64,000 nucleotides of DNA from Umbelopsis ramanniana AG (lineage: Eukaryota; Mucoromycota; Umbelopsidomycetes; Umbelopsidales; Umbelopsidaceae), in the NCBI RefSeq assembly GCF_025399195.1, contig NW_026252136.1, positions 1-64,000 of the forward strand, read 5' to 3'. How positions within the stretch are numbered: the first letter of the stretch is position 1; every line of letters begins with the position of its first letter. Below are positions 34,000 through 44,374 of this stretch, piece after piece. The notes under the pieces were generated by a model. It was not told the DNA's origin, made no database searches, and worked only from the letters and a program-made list of their open reading frames with translations. A program made the translations under genes and the position numbers.

Positions 34000-35494
34000 T
34001 TATTTCTTGCCCTCAAGTCTCTCCTTTTCGAGCTGTGCGCAAATCTCTTTAAGAGCATATCCGGTCTTTTCGAAATCGCTCTCATCAAGGTACACCTGGG
34101 CCGATAAACGAGTGTACCAAACGCCATGATGTTTGAAAGGGGGGACGAAGCATTTGTGTTTGTAGACACCCTCATCAATGAAGCGATCCAGATAATAGCC
34201 ATCGCCATCGTGAGCAACAATAGGGAGTCTCACATTGACCATCTGTGCTGTCAGTGACTTCTCTTCGTTCTCAAGGACATCAGTGCCCAGTATCTTGGCT
34301 ACCAGAGCTCCGCCACGTCGGGCCAATCCCCAGCAATATTCACGAATCTTTTCCTCTCCGCCTAGTGATTCACGGTACTCAAGGGCTAGAAGCAATGAGT
34401 CAGCGTCGGTCAATATAAGGTCGGCGTAGGGAATGATAACTCACCAGCAAAAACAGTCAAATAGGGCGAAAAGTCTTGTGTACCATGCCAGCTAAACTCT
34501 GCTTGGAAAGTATTTGATGTGTCGTTCACATCAGAGTGATCTTTGTAGGCAGCACTAATAGTTGCTGGATGCACTAGGTGTTGATTTCGCTTAGGCACAT
34601 ACAAAATTGCCGAACCTCGGACAGTGAACAACCATTTGTGGCAATTCGTAACAAAAAAATCGGGGTCAGCCTCCCGTAAGTTCAATGCGATTTGACCTTT
34701 GTACGCAAGAGGGTGAGAAAAAAGTTAGGTCTCGTGGTAAAAACAATGTAGGCAAATCCAAATGTTTGTACCAATGGCATGGGCACCATCTATCAACGAC
34801 AGGATGTTGTGGTCTCGCAGCAGCTTGATGATACGCTCGTATGGCACTATCGCTCCAGGCACGGACGTGATGGCGTCGATGAGCGCAAACTTGATCTTTC
34901 CACCAGTGACTCCAGTTTTAGCCTCTTCTTTGAGGATAGCATCTTCGATCATAGCCACTAAATCATCGTCGCTTATAGGGTATACAGGATCTAACTTTAT
35001 CAACTCGACATTTCTTGTATCCTTCAAGTACTGTAGAGTACGGCCCATGGCGTCATAAATAGTAGATAACTGTATGAAAATGAAATGCCATGTCATGTTA
35101 GTGACATGTAACGTCCATTATAGTATTAGGTCAATATGATGGGTCATTTTCGTACCAATATAACTTTGTCACCTTCTTCAAAACGGAGACTTCTAGCAAC
35201 GGCATTGATACCGGTGCTAGTGTTAACGACGAAAGCCAGTTCGTCTGCGTCACAACTGATAAGCTGACCAAGCTTTTCTTTGGCTCGATAGATCTCAGGG
35301 TACATGTCTCGCTTTATCCATGTATCTATAGAGCGTTCGGCAAGGTCTTGATAGTCACGAAGAGCCTTTTGAACTTGAATAGGATAGGTACCGTATGACC
35401 CGTGATTCATGGGAGTGTAATCATCAGCCATGATGAAGTCATTTCTGAGACTTTTACCAAATTGCTTTTTGGCATTGATGTCAAAGAGTTGCAT
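34000..35494 (-). CDS. Class-V PLP-dependent enzyme (isopenicillin-N-epimerase-like), tandem copy B
   Basis: Paralogue of copy A with the same domain order and introns in matching places. The start at 35494 gives MQLFDINAKKQFGKSLRNDF, then YTPMNHGSYGTYP. Key residues are kept: VNTSTGINAVARSL, LSLIDGAHAIG, and FFVTNCHKWLFTVRGS with the PLP lysine. The C-terminal domain runs from ALEYRESLGGEEKIREY to the stop at 34000. Both copies therefore look active. Differences concentrate at the N-terminal tip and in surface helices. The tandem arrangement on one strand is a local duplication. Confidence 0.8.
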
Positions 35495-37038
35495 CTCTGT
35501 TAGTTTTTCAAAAAGGAAAGAAGTCGAACGAACAAAGGTCCTAGACTTTTGGAAATTATTGATCCCAAATTTTTTCTTTTTAAAGTTGGGTCAAAGTTCC
35601 GTTGCTGCTAACGGTTCTGATTGTTCATAATGACACTTTGGAGCAGAAAGTGACTCATTGCTTAAGAAGATATGCTGACAACGTTATATAGAGCAGTGAG
35701 GGATACACAACGCGAAAGTGGCTGGGAGGGCCCACAATCTGAGAACGTTTGTAATATTACTGTTCTTCTGAGTGTTGTTAGATATCAAGCTGGTTGCTTG
35801 AGCGCAAAAATGAAGTTTACGAAGCGAAAACTGCCGTCATCCTCTATTGTATGGGTGTGATCAATTTAAACGTTCAGTATCGTTCCTTTGCTTGATTTGC
35901 GTAGAACTGGCATGATATTGATCGGCTAGGAGAGGAAAAAGATCGTCCTCAACATCTACACGGAGTTTTGATTTGCTGAATCATTAAAAGTCATTTTTTA
36001 AATTATGGCAATAGTTCAAATGATACAAAGACTGGTGTGGTTAAATTTCACTGATCTCTCATGCCCTTCTCAACACCTAGCAGCTTTAAAGCGCGTTGAA
36101 CGTCAACATCTTCGGCCGAATATAATACACTGCTAATTCAGAATTACTCTAACTATACCTTTCAAAACTTTGCATCTGTTTCACTAGATACTAATTTTTC
36201 TCTCTTACAACTTTTATTGTGCCTCAATAGGCTCACACCGCCATTACATATGATTAAATTGTAATTTGACTAGCTTGTGACCCTTGATACTTCAGAATGT
36301 AGCATTTCAAATTCAGTACAAAAACCTCACTTCATAGTGGACAAATGCAATCTCCTTGGCACAAGAGTATGATTCTCCGTTGTACCCATCGTGTCAACAT
36401 TGTCAAGTTTGTTTAGACAAAGTATCTATATGGCTGTATCGCCGTTCTTGGAAAGTGCAGTTGTCATCATGATTAGTGCCTGCGAAATTTGACATGTCAT
36501 TATCACTCTAATATTTATGCAAACTACACATAGAGAATCGCCAGTTCTATTGACAGAGACAAAGTGTTCATGTCATATAAAGCCCTTCATATAACTATGA
36601 AGAAGAATGTTGTTTGCCTTCATTGATCGATTACGATTAATATAGGCTTTCCTCGGATACGAAAACTGTATATCACGCAACGTAAAACTTTATAAAAAAA
36701 AAAAATAGATTGTAATTCCGTCGTCGAATGCAACTCATTCGCGATTCATCCACCATCCGGCAAATTACAAAAACAAGGTAAGGACACAAGCAACCTAAAG
36801 GGAACACAAGTGGAGATAATTGGGAGTTTTGCACTTGACGTTGATTATATTTCATCCTCGGAAGAGTCAGGCTTGCCAAGCTGTAACGATATCTCACGCC
36901 TTTTTTATTCCCCTTTTAAATCCGATGTGATGGAAAACCCCCGGATAGTAATCATCCAAAATTAACAACTCTACTCTATTTGCGCGCCGCTGTCTATCTT
37001 ACACCTTGTTTTAATTCACTCCTTCAGCTGCCACGAGT
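35495..37038. other. Divergent intergenic region (1.5 kb) upstream of GH95
   Basis: AT-rich sequence without a supported gene. It contains the promoters of PLP copy B (-) and of the GH95 gene (+). Close to the GH95 start are an AACCCCCGG string (near 36940) and a CGCGCCGC string (near 36982). Two short frames (35672-35860, 36673-36897) lack coding character. Confidence 0.4.
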
Positions 37039-39387
37039 ATGGCTACTCACCCTGAATTGAAATTATGGTACGACAAGCCAGCACTGCAATGGGAGGAAGC
37101 TTTGCCGGTTGGAAATGGGCGACTCGGCGCGATGATATTTGGCGATACCAACGTTGATACTATGATATTGAACGAGGATTCCGTATGGTACGGCGGCCAG
37201 ATTGATAGATGCTCCAAAGATGGTCACAAACATCTAGCAAAGCTACGAGAACTTATTCGAAATGGGCATCAGGTCGAAGCTGAGAAATTGGCTGAACTCG
37301 CCTTCTTCTCCAGCCCCTTGGGGCAGCGACACTACGAGCCATTGGCCAACTGCACAATAGAATTCGGGCACGACCTTGAAAAAGTTACCAACTATCGTCG
37401 GGAATTGGACCTATCCAACGCTTCTGTTGACGTTCACTACGACTTGGACAATGCAACATACACCAGATCCACCTTTGCTAGTTTTCCGGATGAGGTGTTA
37501 GCCACTAAACTGACCAGTTCCGTTCCTGGAAAGCTGTCCTTTACGGCCTCTCTGGATCGAATGAATGGCGATCCCATGGATTACAATTCATATCACGACG
37601 GTGTTACTGCCATTTCAAGCGAGAATAGTTTGATTCTGCATTTGACCCCTGGTGGTGTAGGAAGCAATCGTGCAGCAACCGCTATCAAGGTCATTGTTGA
37701 TGAAAGCGCAATTGTTGAATTTATCAACAATCATATAGTGGTGACAAACGCTCAAACGGCTTGGATACTATGTGCAGCTCACTCGACGTTTAGAAAGCAA
37801 GACCCGGCTCAGGCATGCCTTGATACATTTGAAGCCTGTATGAAAGTTGGCGTGGATAATCTTTGGAAACGTCACAATGAAGACTATACTTCAAATTTCA
37901 ACACATTGTCCCTATCATTGGGCAAATCAAACGAGCAATCTCGCTTGTCGACTGATAAGCGGCTTGCTGCTTTCTCTGAACCAACTCATGATCGTCACAG
38001 TCTGGATGATTCTGGCCTAATTGCTCTGTATTATCAATACGGTCGGTACCTGCTCCTGTCTAGCAGTAGAAACGGACCCAATAGACCGCTTCCAGCTAAT
38101 CTTCAAGGCATATGGGGAACATTAATGCAACCTGCTTGGGGCGCCAGATTCACAACCAACATCAATCTTCAAATGAACTATTGGCTAGTCAACTCAGGCA
38201 ACATCTCATCGTGCGAAGTCCCGCTTTTCGACATTATGGAAAGGTTAGCGGATAGAGGCAAGGAAGTGGCCCAATCTCTCTATGGCTGTCGTGGTTGGTG
38301 TGTTCACTCCAACACTGATATCTGGGCTGACTGTGCACCTGTGGATAAATGGATGCCCGCGACTTTATGGACATTAGGTGGGCCATGGCTTTGCCTCCAC
38401 ATTTGGGAGCATTATCTCTTCAATGGCGACCGCAGCGTATTGGAAAGAATGTATGAAGTATACAAGGAATCTGTGCAATTTTATTTGGACTTTCTGGTGG
38501 AGAGTGGAGATGGACAGTATGCAGTTACGAGCCCGTCTTTGTCACCTGAGAACACCTTTATATTGAAGAACGGTACGCAAGGACGCCTGTGTGAAGGCTC
38601 GACTATTGACATTCAAATTCTGCGTGCCTTTTTCACCGCCTTTTTGGAAATATCGACCATCCTTGACAAATCTAATCTAGTTTCGGAAACACAAACGACA
38701 CTTAGTAAGCTTCCGCCCATGCAAATAGGATCGCAAGGTCAGCTGTTGGAGTGGCAAGAGGAGTATGAAGAGGCTGAGCCTGGTCATCGCCATACCTCTC
38801 ACCTCTGGGGCCTGTATCCTGGTAATTTGATTTCGCCAAACACAACACCACAGCTGGCTGAAGCTGCCAAGGTTACGCTACACACTCGAACACAGCATGG
38901 TGGTGGCCATACAGGATGGAGTAGAGCATGGATGATCAACCTGTGGGCAAGACTACTGGACGGTGATGAAGCTTTGTTCCATATTAACTCGTTGCTTGGA
39001 CACTCCACCATGCCAAACCTTTTGGACATCCACCCCCCGTTCCAGATTGATGGTAATTTCGGAGGCGCTGCAGGTATCATCGAACTATTTGTTCAGTCTC
39101 ATGAGAATGTTATACGGCTTTTACCAGCACTGCCCAACGTGTCCAGTCTGGAAGATGGCCATATCAATGGAGTTTGTGCTCGTGGCGGCTTCGAAATTTG
39201 TTTCTCATGGACGGGCGGAAAGGTTGACTTGCCAGTAAAAATCAAGTCTAGAGCTGGTCATCCTTGCGCTATCCAGCTATCGTCATGTGAAGTATACCGA
39301 GAGGACGGAACAGCAGTGCCACACGTTATGAAAGAAGACGTCATTTACTTTGATACTGCCATAGACACAACATATGTAATTAGATAG
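37039..39387 (+). CDS. Alpha-L-fucosidase, GH95, single exon, no signal peptide
   Basis: Inverting 1,2-alpha-L-fucosidase family; some members act on alpha-L-galactosides. The uninterrupted frame encodes 782 residues, the usual length of the family. It opens LKLWYDKPALQWEEALPVGNG, LGAMIFGDTNVDTMILNEDSVWYGG, a hallmark. The catalytic barrel shows PANLQGIWG, FTTNINLQMNYWLVN (the Asn pair that activates water), PSLSPENTF (the general-acid Glu), HRHTSHLWGLYPG, GHTGWSRAW, and FQIDGNFGGAAGIIE. A beta-sandwich C-terminal domain follows (VKIKSRAGHPCAIQ). No signal peptide, so the enzyme is probably cytosolic, unlike most fungal secreted members. It converges on the GH1 gene with 29 bases between stop codons. 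With its neighbours it suggests breakdown of imported fucosylated oligosaccharides. Confidence 0.92.
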   Translation: MATHPELKLWYDKPALQWEEALPVGNGRLGAMIFGDTNVDTMILNEDSVWYGGQIDRCSKDGHKHLAKLRELIRNGHQVEAEKLAELAFFSSPLGQRHYEPLANCTIEFGHDLEKVTNYRRELDLSNASVDVHYDLDNATYTRSTFASFPDEVLATKLTSSVPGKLSFTASLDRMNGDPMDYNSYHDGVTAISSENSLILHLTPGGVGSNRAATAIKVIVDESAIVEFINNHIVVTNAQTAWILCAAHSTFRKQDPAQACLDTFEACMKVGVDNLWKRHNEDYTSNFNTLSLSLGKSNEQSRLSTDKRLAAFSEPTHDRHSLDDSGLIALYYQYGRYLLLSSSRNGPNRPLPANLQGIWGTLMQPAWGARFTTNINLQMNYWLVNSGNISSCEVPLFDIMERLADRGKEVAQSLYGCRGWCVHSNTDIWADCAPVDKWMPATLWTLGGPWLCLHIWEHYLFNGDRSVLERMYEVYKESVQFYLDFLVESGDGQYAVTSPSLSPENTFILKNGTQGRLCEGSTIDIQILRAFFTAFLEISTILDKSNLVSETQTTLSKLPPMQIGSQGQLLEWQEEYEEAEPGHRHTSHLWGLYPGNLISPNTTPQLAEAAKVTLHTRTQHGGGHTGWSRAWMINLWARLLDGDEALFHINSLLGHSTMPNLLDIHPPFQIDGNFGGAAGIIELFVQSHENVIRLLPALPNVSSLEDGHINGVCARGGFEICFSWTGGKVDLPVKIKSRAGHPCAIQLSSCEVYREDGTAVPHVMKEDVIYFDTAIDTTYVIR

Positions 39388-39416
39388 ATTTAATAAAGGC
39401 ATAGAACTCTTTATTT

Positions 39417-40865
39417 TCATTCATTCTTAATCAAATTTTGGAATAACTCCTTGAGAACATAGGCTGACTTTTTGGGATACCGGGTCTTCTCAGGCGATGA
39501 AAAATCTACGAAGGTAACACCGAATCTATCAGTGAAACCATTCGCCCATTCCCAGTTGTCAAGCAGTGACCAAGCCAAATAAGACTTGACTACAACACCA
39601 TCCTCCTTTACAGCACGAGCGAGAGATTCGACATAAGTTGTGTAATAATGGATTCTGAAGGTATCATTGAGTACATCTTCAGTAGGTGCAGTCTCTCCTG
39701 GAGCCGTAGTACCCTGTTCTGTTAAGTAAATAGGATACTTGTACCTAGCATAGATCCAGTTGAGAAGTTTGCGGAAAGCCCAAGGTGTGGTACACAGCCA
39801 GTCTGTAGCACTCTTTGGGCCGCGAGGTTTGCCTTCCCAGTTGGTTTCCTCAAAGACGACATTACCCTTGGTGTCAGTGTCATCTGCTGGTGTGTCTTTG
39901 TGTTTGATATAGAAGGCAGTGTAGGTGTTCATGCCATAGAAATCAGAGCTTCCCAACACAAGAGCTGATTCTTCTGGAGTGAAGGTCGGCAATCTATCTC
40001 CCATCTGGTGGCGGACTTCCGGAGGATAGTCGCCACTCTTGAACACCGGGTCCGCATAGCGGGCAATATCAAACACAAGCATTCTTTCTGCCGCGGAGAC
40101 GTCGCGTGGGTCATTAGGGTTCCAAGGCTCCGCCCAGTTGCCCGAAAGCGTGATTCCTATGGTTCCATTTTGGGTGGGTTGAAATTCCGTTCTGTAAATT
40201 TTCACAGCGTTGGCGTGAGCAATCAGCATATTGTGGCTAACGATCAATGGCTCCGTGGACGAATTTCCTTCGCTACTCTTAGATCTGTCTGAGCATCTTC
40301 CTGGAGCAAAGATGCCTGCCAAGTATGCGCATGCTGAATAAACTTCCGGCTCGTTGAAGGTGATCCAATGCTTGACTCTGTCACCAAACGCTTCATAGCA
40401 AACCTTTGCATAATTGCAGAAATCCGCTACAAACTCTTCCTTGTTCAAAAAACTGTTGTATCGATCCTCCAATGCTTGAGGAGTGTCCCAGTGGAAGAGT
40501 GTGACAAATGGGGTGATTCCGTTTGCGAGCAACTCATCAATGAGGTTGGAGTAAAACTCGATACCTTTAGCATTGACCGGGTCGTTACGGCCACCGAGAG
40601 GAATGATTCGAGACCAAGCTATAGAGAATCTGTATGCGTTTGCGCCGTACGATTTCAGCAGCTGAACATCCTCCTTGTAGAACTTGTATGCCTCTGCTGT
40701 CTCGTCTACATTGGTGTTGTCCTTTATTTTATTGGGTAAATGAGAGAATTTGTCCCAAATCGACAGACCTTTGTCGTCAACGTTCCAGGCACCTTCGATT
40801 TGAACGGCGGCAGTTGCGTAGCCAAAGTGAAAATCCTTGTCGAGACAATTTTCAAATTCCTTCAT
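39417..40865 (-). CDS. GH1 beta-glycosidase (beta-glucosidase/beta-galactosidase), single exon
   Basis: Retaining GH1 enzyme of 482 residues without introns or signal peptide, so intracellular. Landmarks: FHFGYATAAVQIEGAWN near the N-terminus, YRFSIAWSRIIP, HWITFNEPEVYSACAYLAG with the acid/base Glu of NEP, and YPIYLTEQGTT with the nucleophile Glu. The nucleophile motif is normally (I/V)TENG; here the Asn is Gln. SLLDNWEWANGFTDRFG supplies the aglycone-side tryptophans and the glycone-binding Glu-Trp. Substrate is not decided by sequence: glucosides, galactosides or cellobiose are all possible. It is transcribed in the same direction as the transporter, 218 bases downstream of that gene's stop. 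Confidence 0.92.
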   Translation of the reverse strand: MKEFENCLDKDFHFGYATAAVQIEGAWNVDDKGLSIWDKFSHLPNKIKDNTNVDETAEAYKFYKEDVQLLKSYGANAYRFSIAWSRIIPLGGRNDPVNAKGIEFYSNLIDELLANGITPFVTLFHWDTPQALEDRYNSFLNKEEFVADFCNYAKVCYEAFGDRVKHWITFNEPEVYSACAYLAGIFAPGRCSDRSKSSEGNSSTEPLIVSHNMLIAHANAVKIYRTEFQPTQNGTIGITLSGNWAEPWNPNDPRDVSAAERMLVFDIARYADPVFKSGDYPPEVRHQMGDRLPTFTPEESALVLGSSDFYGMNTYTAFYIKHKDTPADDTDTKGNVVFEETNWEGKPRGPKSATDWLCTTPWAFRKLLNWIYARYKYPIYLTEQGTTAPGETAPTEDVLNDTFRIHYYTTYVESLARAVKEDGVVVKSYLAWSLLDNWEWANGFTDRFGVTFVDFSSPEKTRYPKKSAYVLKELFQNLIKNE

Positions 40866-40940
40866 TTAATTGGTGATGCCGCAGTACAAAAAAAGTGGAT
40901 AACACAAAAGGATTCCGGCATTTTATGTTGAGACGTTTGC

Positions 40941-40947
40941 TTATATA
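40941..40947 (-). promoter_or_regulatory. TATA box of the GH1 gene
   Basis: On the minus strand, TATATAA lies about 76-82 bases upstream of the GH1 start codon at 40865, within the 218-base gap after the transporter gene. This argues for a separate GH1 promoter. Confidence 0.45.
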
Positions 40948-41083
40948 ATATTTTCAAAAGAGTTCAGCCAGAAAAAAAAACTGAGTGAAAGGGTGAAAAA
41001 TGGCCACTGCCTTCAAGCGCGGCGGCTGTAATAATTTATTTATGATGTATTTACGGGGAATTATTAAAACCAATTAAAGTAAT

Positions 41084-42667
41084 TTACTCGTGAATGCCAG
41101 CCTTGCGCTCTTTCTTGGCCTTCTCGATCTGTTGACCCATCTTCATAGGACTCACACCAGGTGTTTCAAAGATGACATCAATCTCCTCAAGAGAGAGACC
41201 ACCGGTCTCGGGGAAGAGGAAGTATGACAAAGCAAGCTGAATGCAATTGTACACAATAAACACAACATAAATCTTGTATTTTAAAGAATTGATACCGATT
41301 GAGATACCGTATGTTTGAATAACACCAGCGATACCTTGGATGAGACCGTAGAGACCCATACCTCTTGCTCTGAGTGGCAAGGAAATAAGTTCAACAGGAT
41401 ACAAGTTGTGCATGGTAGCAATAAGAGTACTCGAGCATGTTTGGAAAGCAAAGATCCAGAAGATACCCAAGCAAGCGAGAGAATAAGATCCTGTCTCAGC
41501 GTATTTCCAAGAAGTAATGGCAGAGCAGGTTTGCAAAATGATGAAAGAGATAAGACCGGCAAAGATGAGCGTACGTCTTCTAACCAAATCAACAACGAAT
41601 GAGCCAACCATGGTGAATACGAAGTACACCAAAACCATTCCCAAGTTGATCTCAAGCTGCTGTTCGGAAGACGTAATGCCAAGGGTGTCCAAAATGGGAG
41701 ATAGGTAATAACTGACAATACCACCACCGTTCCACTGTTGGAAGATAGAGTAAAGGGTGAGAAGGAGCAATCTATAGCGGCCACCGTTGGGACGGAAGAA
41801 GGGTCGGAAGTCCCAAAGAGTCTTGACACCAACATGTTCGTTCTTGACGGAGCGGATCATTTGTTGAATAACAACTTCGACAATAGGTTCGTTTACATCG
41901 CCAGATGAAGTATGGTACTTTGCAACGATAGCACGAGCCTCATCGGTTCTTCCCTTCAAAATCAGATATCTTGGGGATTCAGGGGTGATGAGATATGATC
42001 CAACGACGACAACAAGTGGGAAAATCATTTGGAGGAGGAATGGAAGTCTCCATGCCCAGTCACTTTGAAGAGTGTTGGTACCCAACAAAACACATGTCAT
42101 CAAGATGGAGCCGACTTGGAAGCAAGCGCCGAAGATACCAACAATTCTACCACGCCAGTGTGTTGGTGAAACTTCTGCCATATATTGAGGGTTGCTCATC
42201 ATAGCAGATCCGAAACCCATGAAGAAACGGCCAGCCATTAATGTTGCAAGGTTTGGAGCGAAAGCTTGAATCAGTGATGCCATGATGACGATAGCATTGC
42301 CGAGAACGTTGATACCTCTTCTACCGATAACATCACCAAGGGAAAGGAAAGGTGCGCCAGCAATGTTGCCGACCGTCATAAGAGCATTGATGATACCAAT
42401 GGTACTGCCAGAGTTCTCAAAGCCGAAGAAGTCGTGGAACTGCTTGATGGAGTTGACGCCTCCAATGACACCCCAATCGACACCATAACCAGCTTGATTA
42501 CATCCTTGAACGAACAAAATAAGGGCGATTCTAAATGTTGCCTTACTCCAAAAGGTGATGGCTTCGCGAGACAGCTTTTCCAATTCCTCGTCAGTAACAG
42601 CCTCGATAGCAGCCACTTCCTCTGGGTTTGCGACCTCTTCTTTCATCTCAATCTTCTCGTCAGACAT
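41084..42667 (-). CDS. MFS sugar transporter, LAC12/lactose-permease-like, single exon
   Basis: Sugar-porter MFS protein of 527 residues with about 12 membrane segments and cytosolic ends. Family marks: GYGVDWGVIGGVNSI in helix 1, GDVIGRRG and DLVRRRTLIFAG (the two R-x-G-R-R / R-R-R loops), PESPRYLILKGR at the end of helix 6, QQWNGGGIVSYYLSPIL in helix 7, and FPETGGLSLEEIDVIFE at the end. The QWNGGGIVSYYL form is characteristic of the LAC12-like branch that carries disaccharides and some hexoses. The acidic N-tail and lysine-rich C-tail could be sites for ubiquitin-driven turnover. No introns. It sits upstream of the GH1 gene and near GH95, implying co-function in oligosaccharide uptake; the substrate itself is inferred. 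Confidence 0.9.
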   Translation of the reverse strand: MSDEKIEMKEEVANPEEVAAIEAVTDEELEKLSREAITFWSKATFRIALILFVQGCNQAGYGVDWGVIGGVNSIKQFHDFFGFENSGSTIGIINALMTVGNIAGAPFLSLGDVIGRRGINVLGNAIVIMASLIQAFAPNLATLMAGRFFMGFGSAMMSNPQYMAEVSPTHWRGRIVGIFGACFQVGSILMTCVLLGTNTLQSDWAWRLPFLLQMIFPLVVVVGSYLITPESPRYLILKGRTDEARAIVAKYHTSSGDVNEPIVEVVIQQMIRSVKNEHVGVKTLWDFRPFFRPNGGRYRLLLLTLYSIFQQWNGGGIVSYYLSPILDTLGITSSEQQLEINLGMVLVYFVFTMVGSFVVDLVRRRTLIFAGLISFIILQTCSAITSWKYAETGSYSLACLGIFWIFAFQTCSSTLIATMHNLYPVELISLPLRARGMGLYGLIQGIAGVIQTYGISIGINSLKYKIYVVFIVYNCIQLALSYFLFPETGGLSLEEIDVIFETPGVSPMKMGQQIEKAKKERKAGIHE

Positions 42668-43332
42668 AGTGAGTTGGTGGGGGATATAGACAACGCTTTA
42701 GGAAAGACAAAAACCTGGGGTAACTTTTATATGACTAGCCGGTTCCAAAAACGGGGTATTGATATGTGGAGATGTACACGTGCTGATGAACAATCATCCT
42801 CGGGCACCGATATGAGAGACTTTGAGTTACATGCCTTTGCAGGCTACCTCTCATGTCATGGCCCATGCTTACCTGTAAGTTTAAGGTACCAAACTGTGCT
42901 AGTCTGTTGATAAATTCGTACAATACTACATCAGCAAGGTGTCAAATCATGTTATAGTGATCCGAGGTTGCTTACATATACATTTACACCCTGAATTACT
43001 CCATTGGTGCAAGTAAAGGCACTTATGGAGAAATACGCATTCTAAATTGGCTAGTAGGGCCGCAAATTCTCATACGGAGTGGCCTGACATTGTGGTAATA
43101 GGAAATTCTGTAAGGTTTGGTAACGTAACACTGAAAATTTTTACAACGGAATGAAAGGAATGAACTCTAAGTGAGTGGGGTTGAAGCTCATGTGTGACTC
43201 TCACGTAATACTGAACCACGGATAGAGTTGTGAATTGCCATACTCAAAGGAAATTAGGGAAATATGAACTTTCCTATGGAAACGACCTGGGCTTTCTCTT
43301 ACCATACTGTCACCGAACTCTCTCTTACTGTT
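42668..43332. other. Divergent intergenic region between the transporter and esterase A
   Basis: 665 bases with the transporter TATA box at 42724-42731. CTGGGGT and CGGGGTA strings at about 42716 and 42752 would fit Mig1/CreA-type carbon-repression sites (SYGRGG), though such short strings occur by chance. No coding frame is supported. Confidence 0.4.
42724..42731 (-). promoter_or_regulatory. TATA box of the sugar transporter gene
   Basis: TATAAAAG on the minus strand, 57-64 bases upstream of the start at 42667. It is one of the best TATA matches in the window and fits a strongly regulated gene. Confidence 0.6.
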
Positions 43333-44374
43333 ATGGATATCCTTTATGATCAGATTGTTCTATTTGGTGTAAGCTGGGGCCACCTAATTCCTTTGTGACA
43401 ATAAGCATCATTGTAGCTAACTACCTTGCTAGGACTCCATCACTCAAGTAAGTTGGACGGTATGGCATATATTGCCTTCCCTTCCCATTTTCATTGACAT
43501 CCACCCAAGTTTAGCTTTGAGACCAAACATAAAGGATGGGGTGCTTCCCTTGCTGATGTAAGTTACAAGAACACGCATGTACTGTGGGCATAGATGATGA
43601 ATCAAATACTTATGCATTATACAGGCTTATCAAAAAAGAGCGGATGTTTTGAATCGTGGATTTGGAGGTACACTATTTTGTTCATAGCAAAGGGCACAAA
43701 ATTGGGAAATTTTCAATGACAATCTACAAACGTCAGGGTATAACTCAAAGTGGGCGGTTCCAATATTAAACCAAATGATCCCACAGAAGGTAGACCCTTC
43801 GCAGCGGGCTAAGATTCGACTAGTCATCCTTTTCTTTGGTGCAAATGATTCAGCAAAAGCTGGCACCTTTCAATATGTTCCCATCGATGAATACGCAACC
43901 AATCTATCCATGATGATCAAGCGAATTGATCAATACAGCGCTGATACCCGAATCGTCGTGATCACCACACCACCCGTCAACGAAGACCAGTGGCATAAAG
44001 CCAGTGAACAAGGGGGTCCTGATTTGCGTCGTTCCAACACCGTGACCAAAGCATATGCGGAAGCAGCAAAGGAGGTGGCTCTAGCATACAACGTGCCTTG
44101 CGTTGACCTTTGGTCTGAGATTATGAATTTGGCGCAGGATGGTTTGAAAGATGGCTCGTCAGATACAATCTCACATAAGCGAGATCTGTCTGAGTTCATG
44201 AGTGACGGCCTGCATCTGGGAACTCTAGGTTGTCAAGTCCTATTCGATGCATTAATGAACACTATCAAGGCGAATTTTCCTGAATTGAATCCAGACACCT
44301 GGCCTGAGCAGTTAGCAGAATTTTGGGAGGCGCCCAGAGAAGACTATGAAAGTACTCTTATATTCAGAAAATAA
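43333..44374 (+). CDS. SGNH/GDSL esterase (Iah1-like), tandem copy A
   Basis: Relative of yeast isoamyl acetate-hydrolysing esterase Iah1, a cytosolic SGNH hydrolase. Five exons join in frame (43333-43368, 43433-43447, 43510-43557, 43625-43667, 43737-44374) to give about 259 residues. Block I reads VLFGDSITQ: G ends exon 1 and DSITQ is the whole of the 15-nt exon 2, which holds the nucleophile Ser. Block II is NRGFGGYN across the last intron. Block III is FFGANDS. Block V is SDGLHLGTLG with the Asp and His. It ends EDYESTLIFRK. No signal peptide. The natural ester is unknown; acetyl esters fit the family. Confidence 0.88.

Noticed and set aside
41281-41835. 184-codon minus-strand frame inside the transporter gene
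   Set aside because: It is a shifted frame of a certain MFS coding sequence, hydrophobic only because of that overlap.
37039-42667. Horizontal transfer from bacteria as an explanation for the intronless GH95/GH1/MFS genes
   Set aside because: Lack of introns is not enough: uL2m in the same window is also intronless and clearly native. Base composition looks similar to neighbours. A phylogeny of each protein would be needed; grouping inside bacteria would revive the idea.
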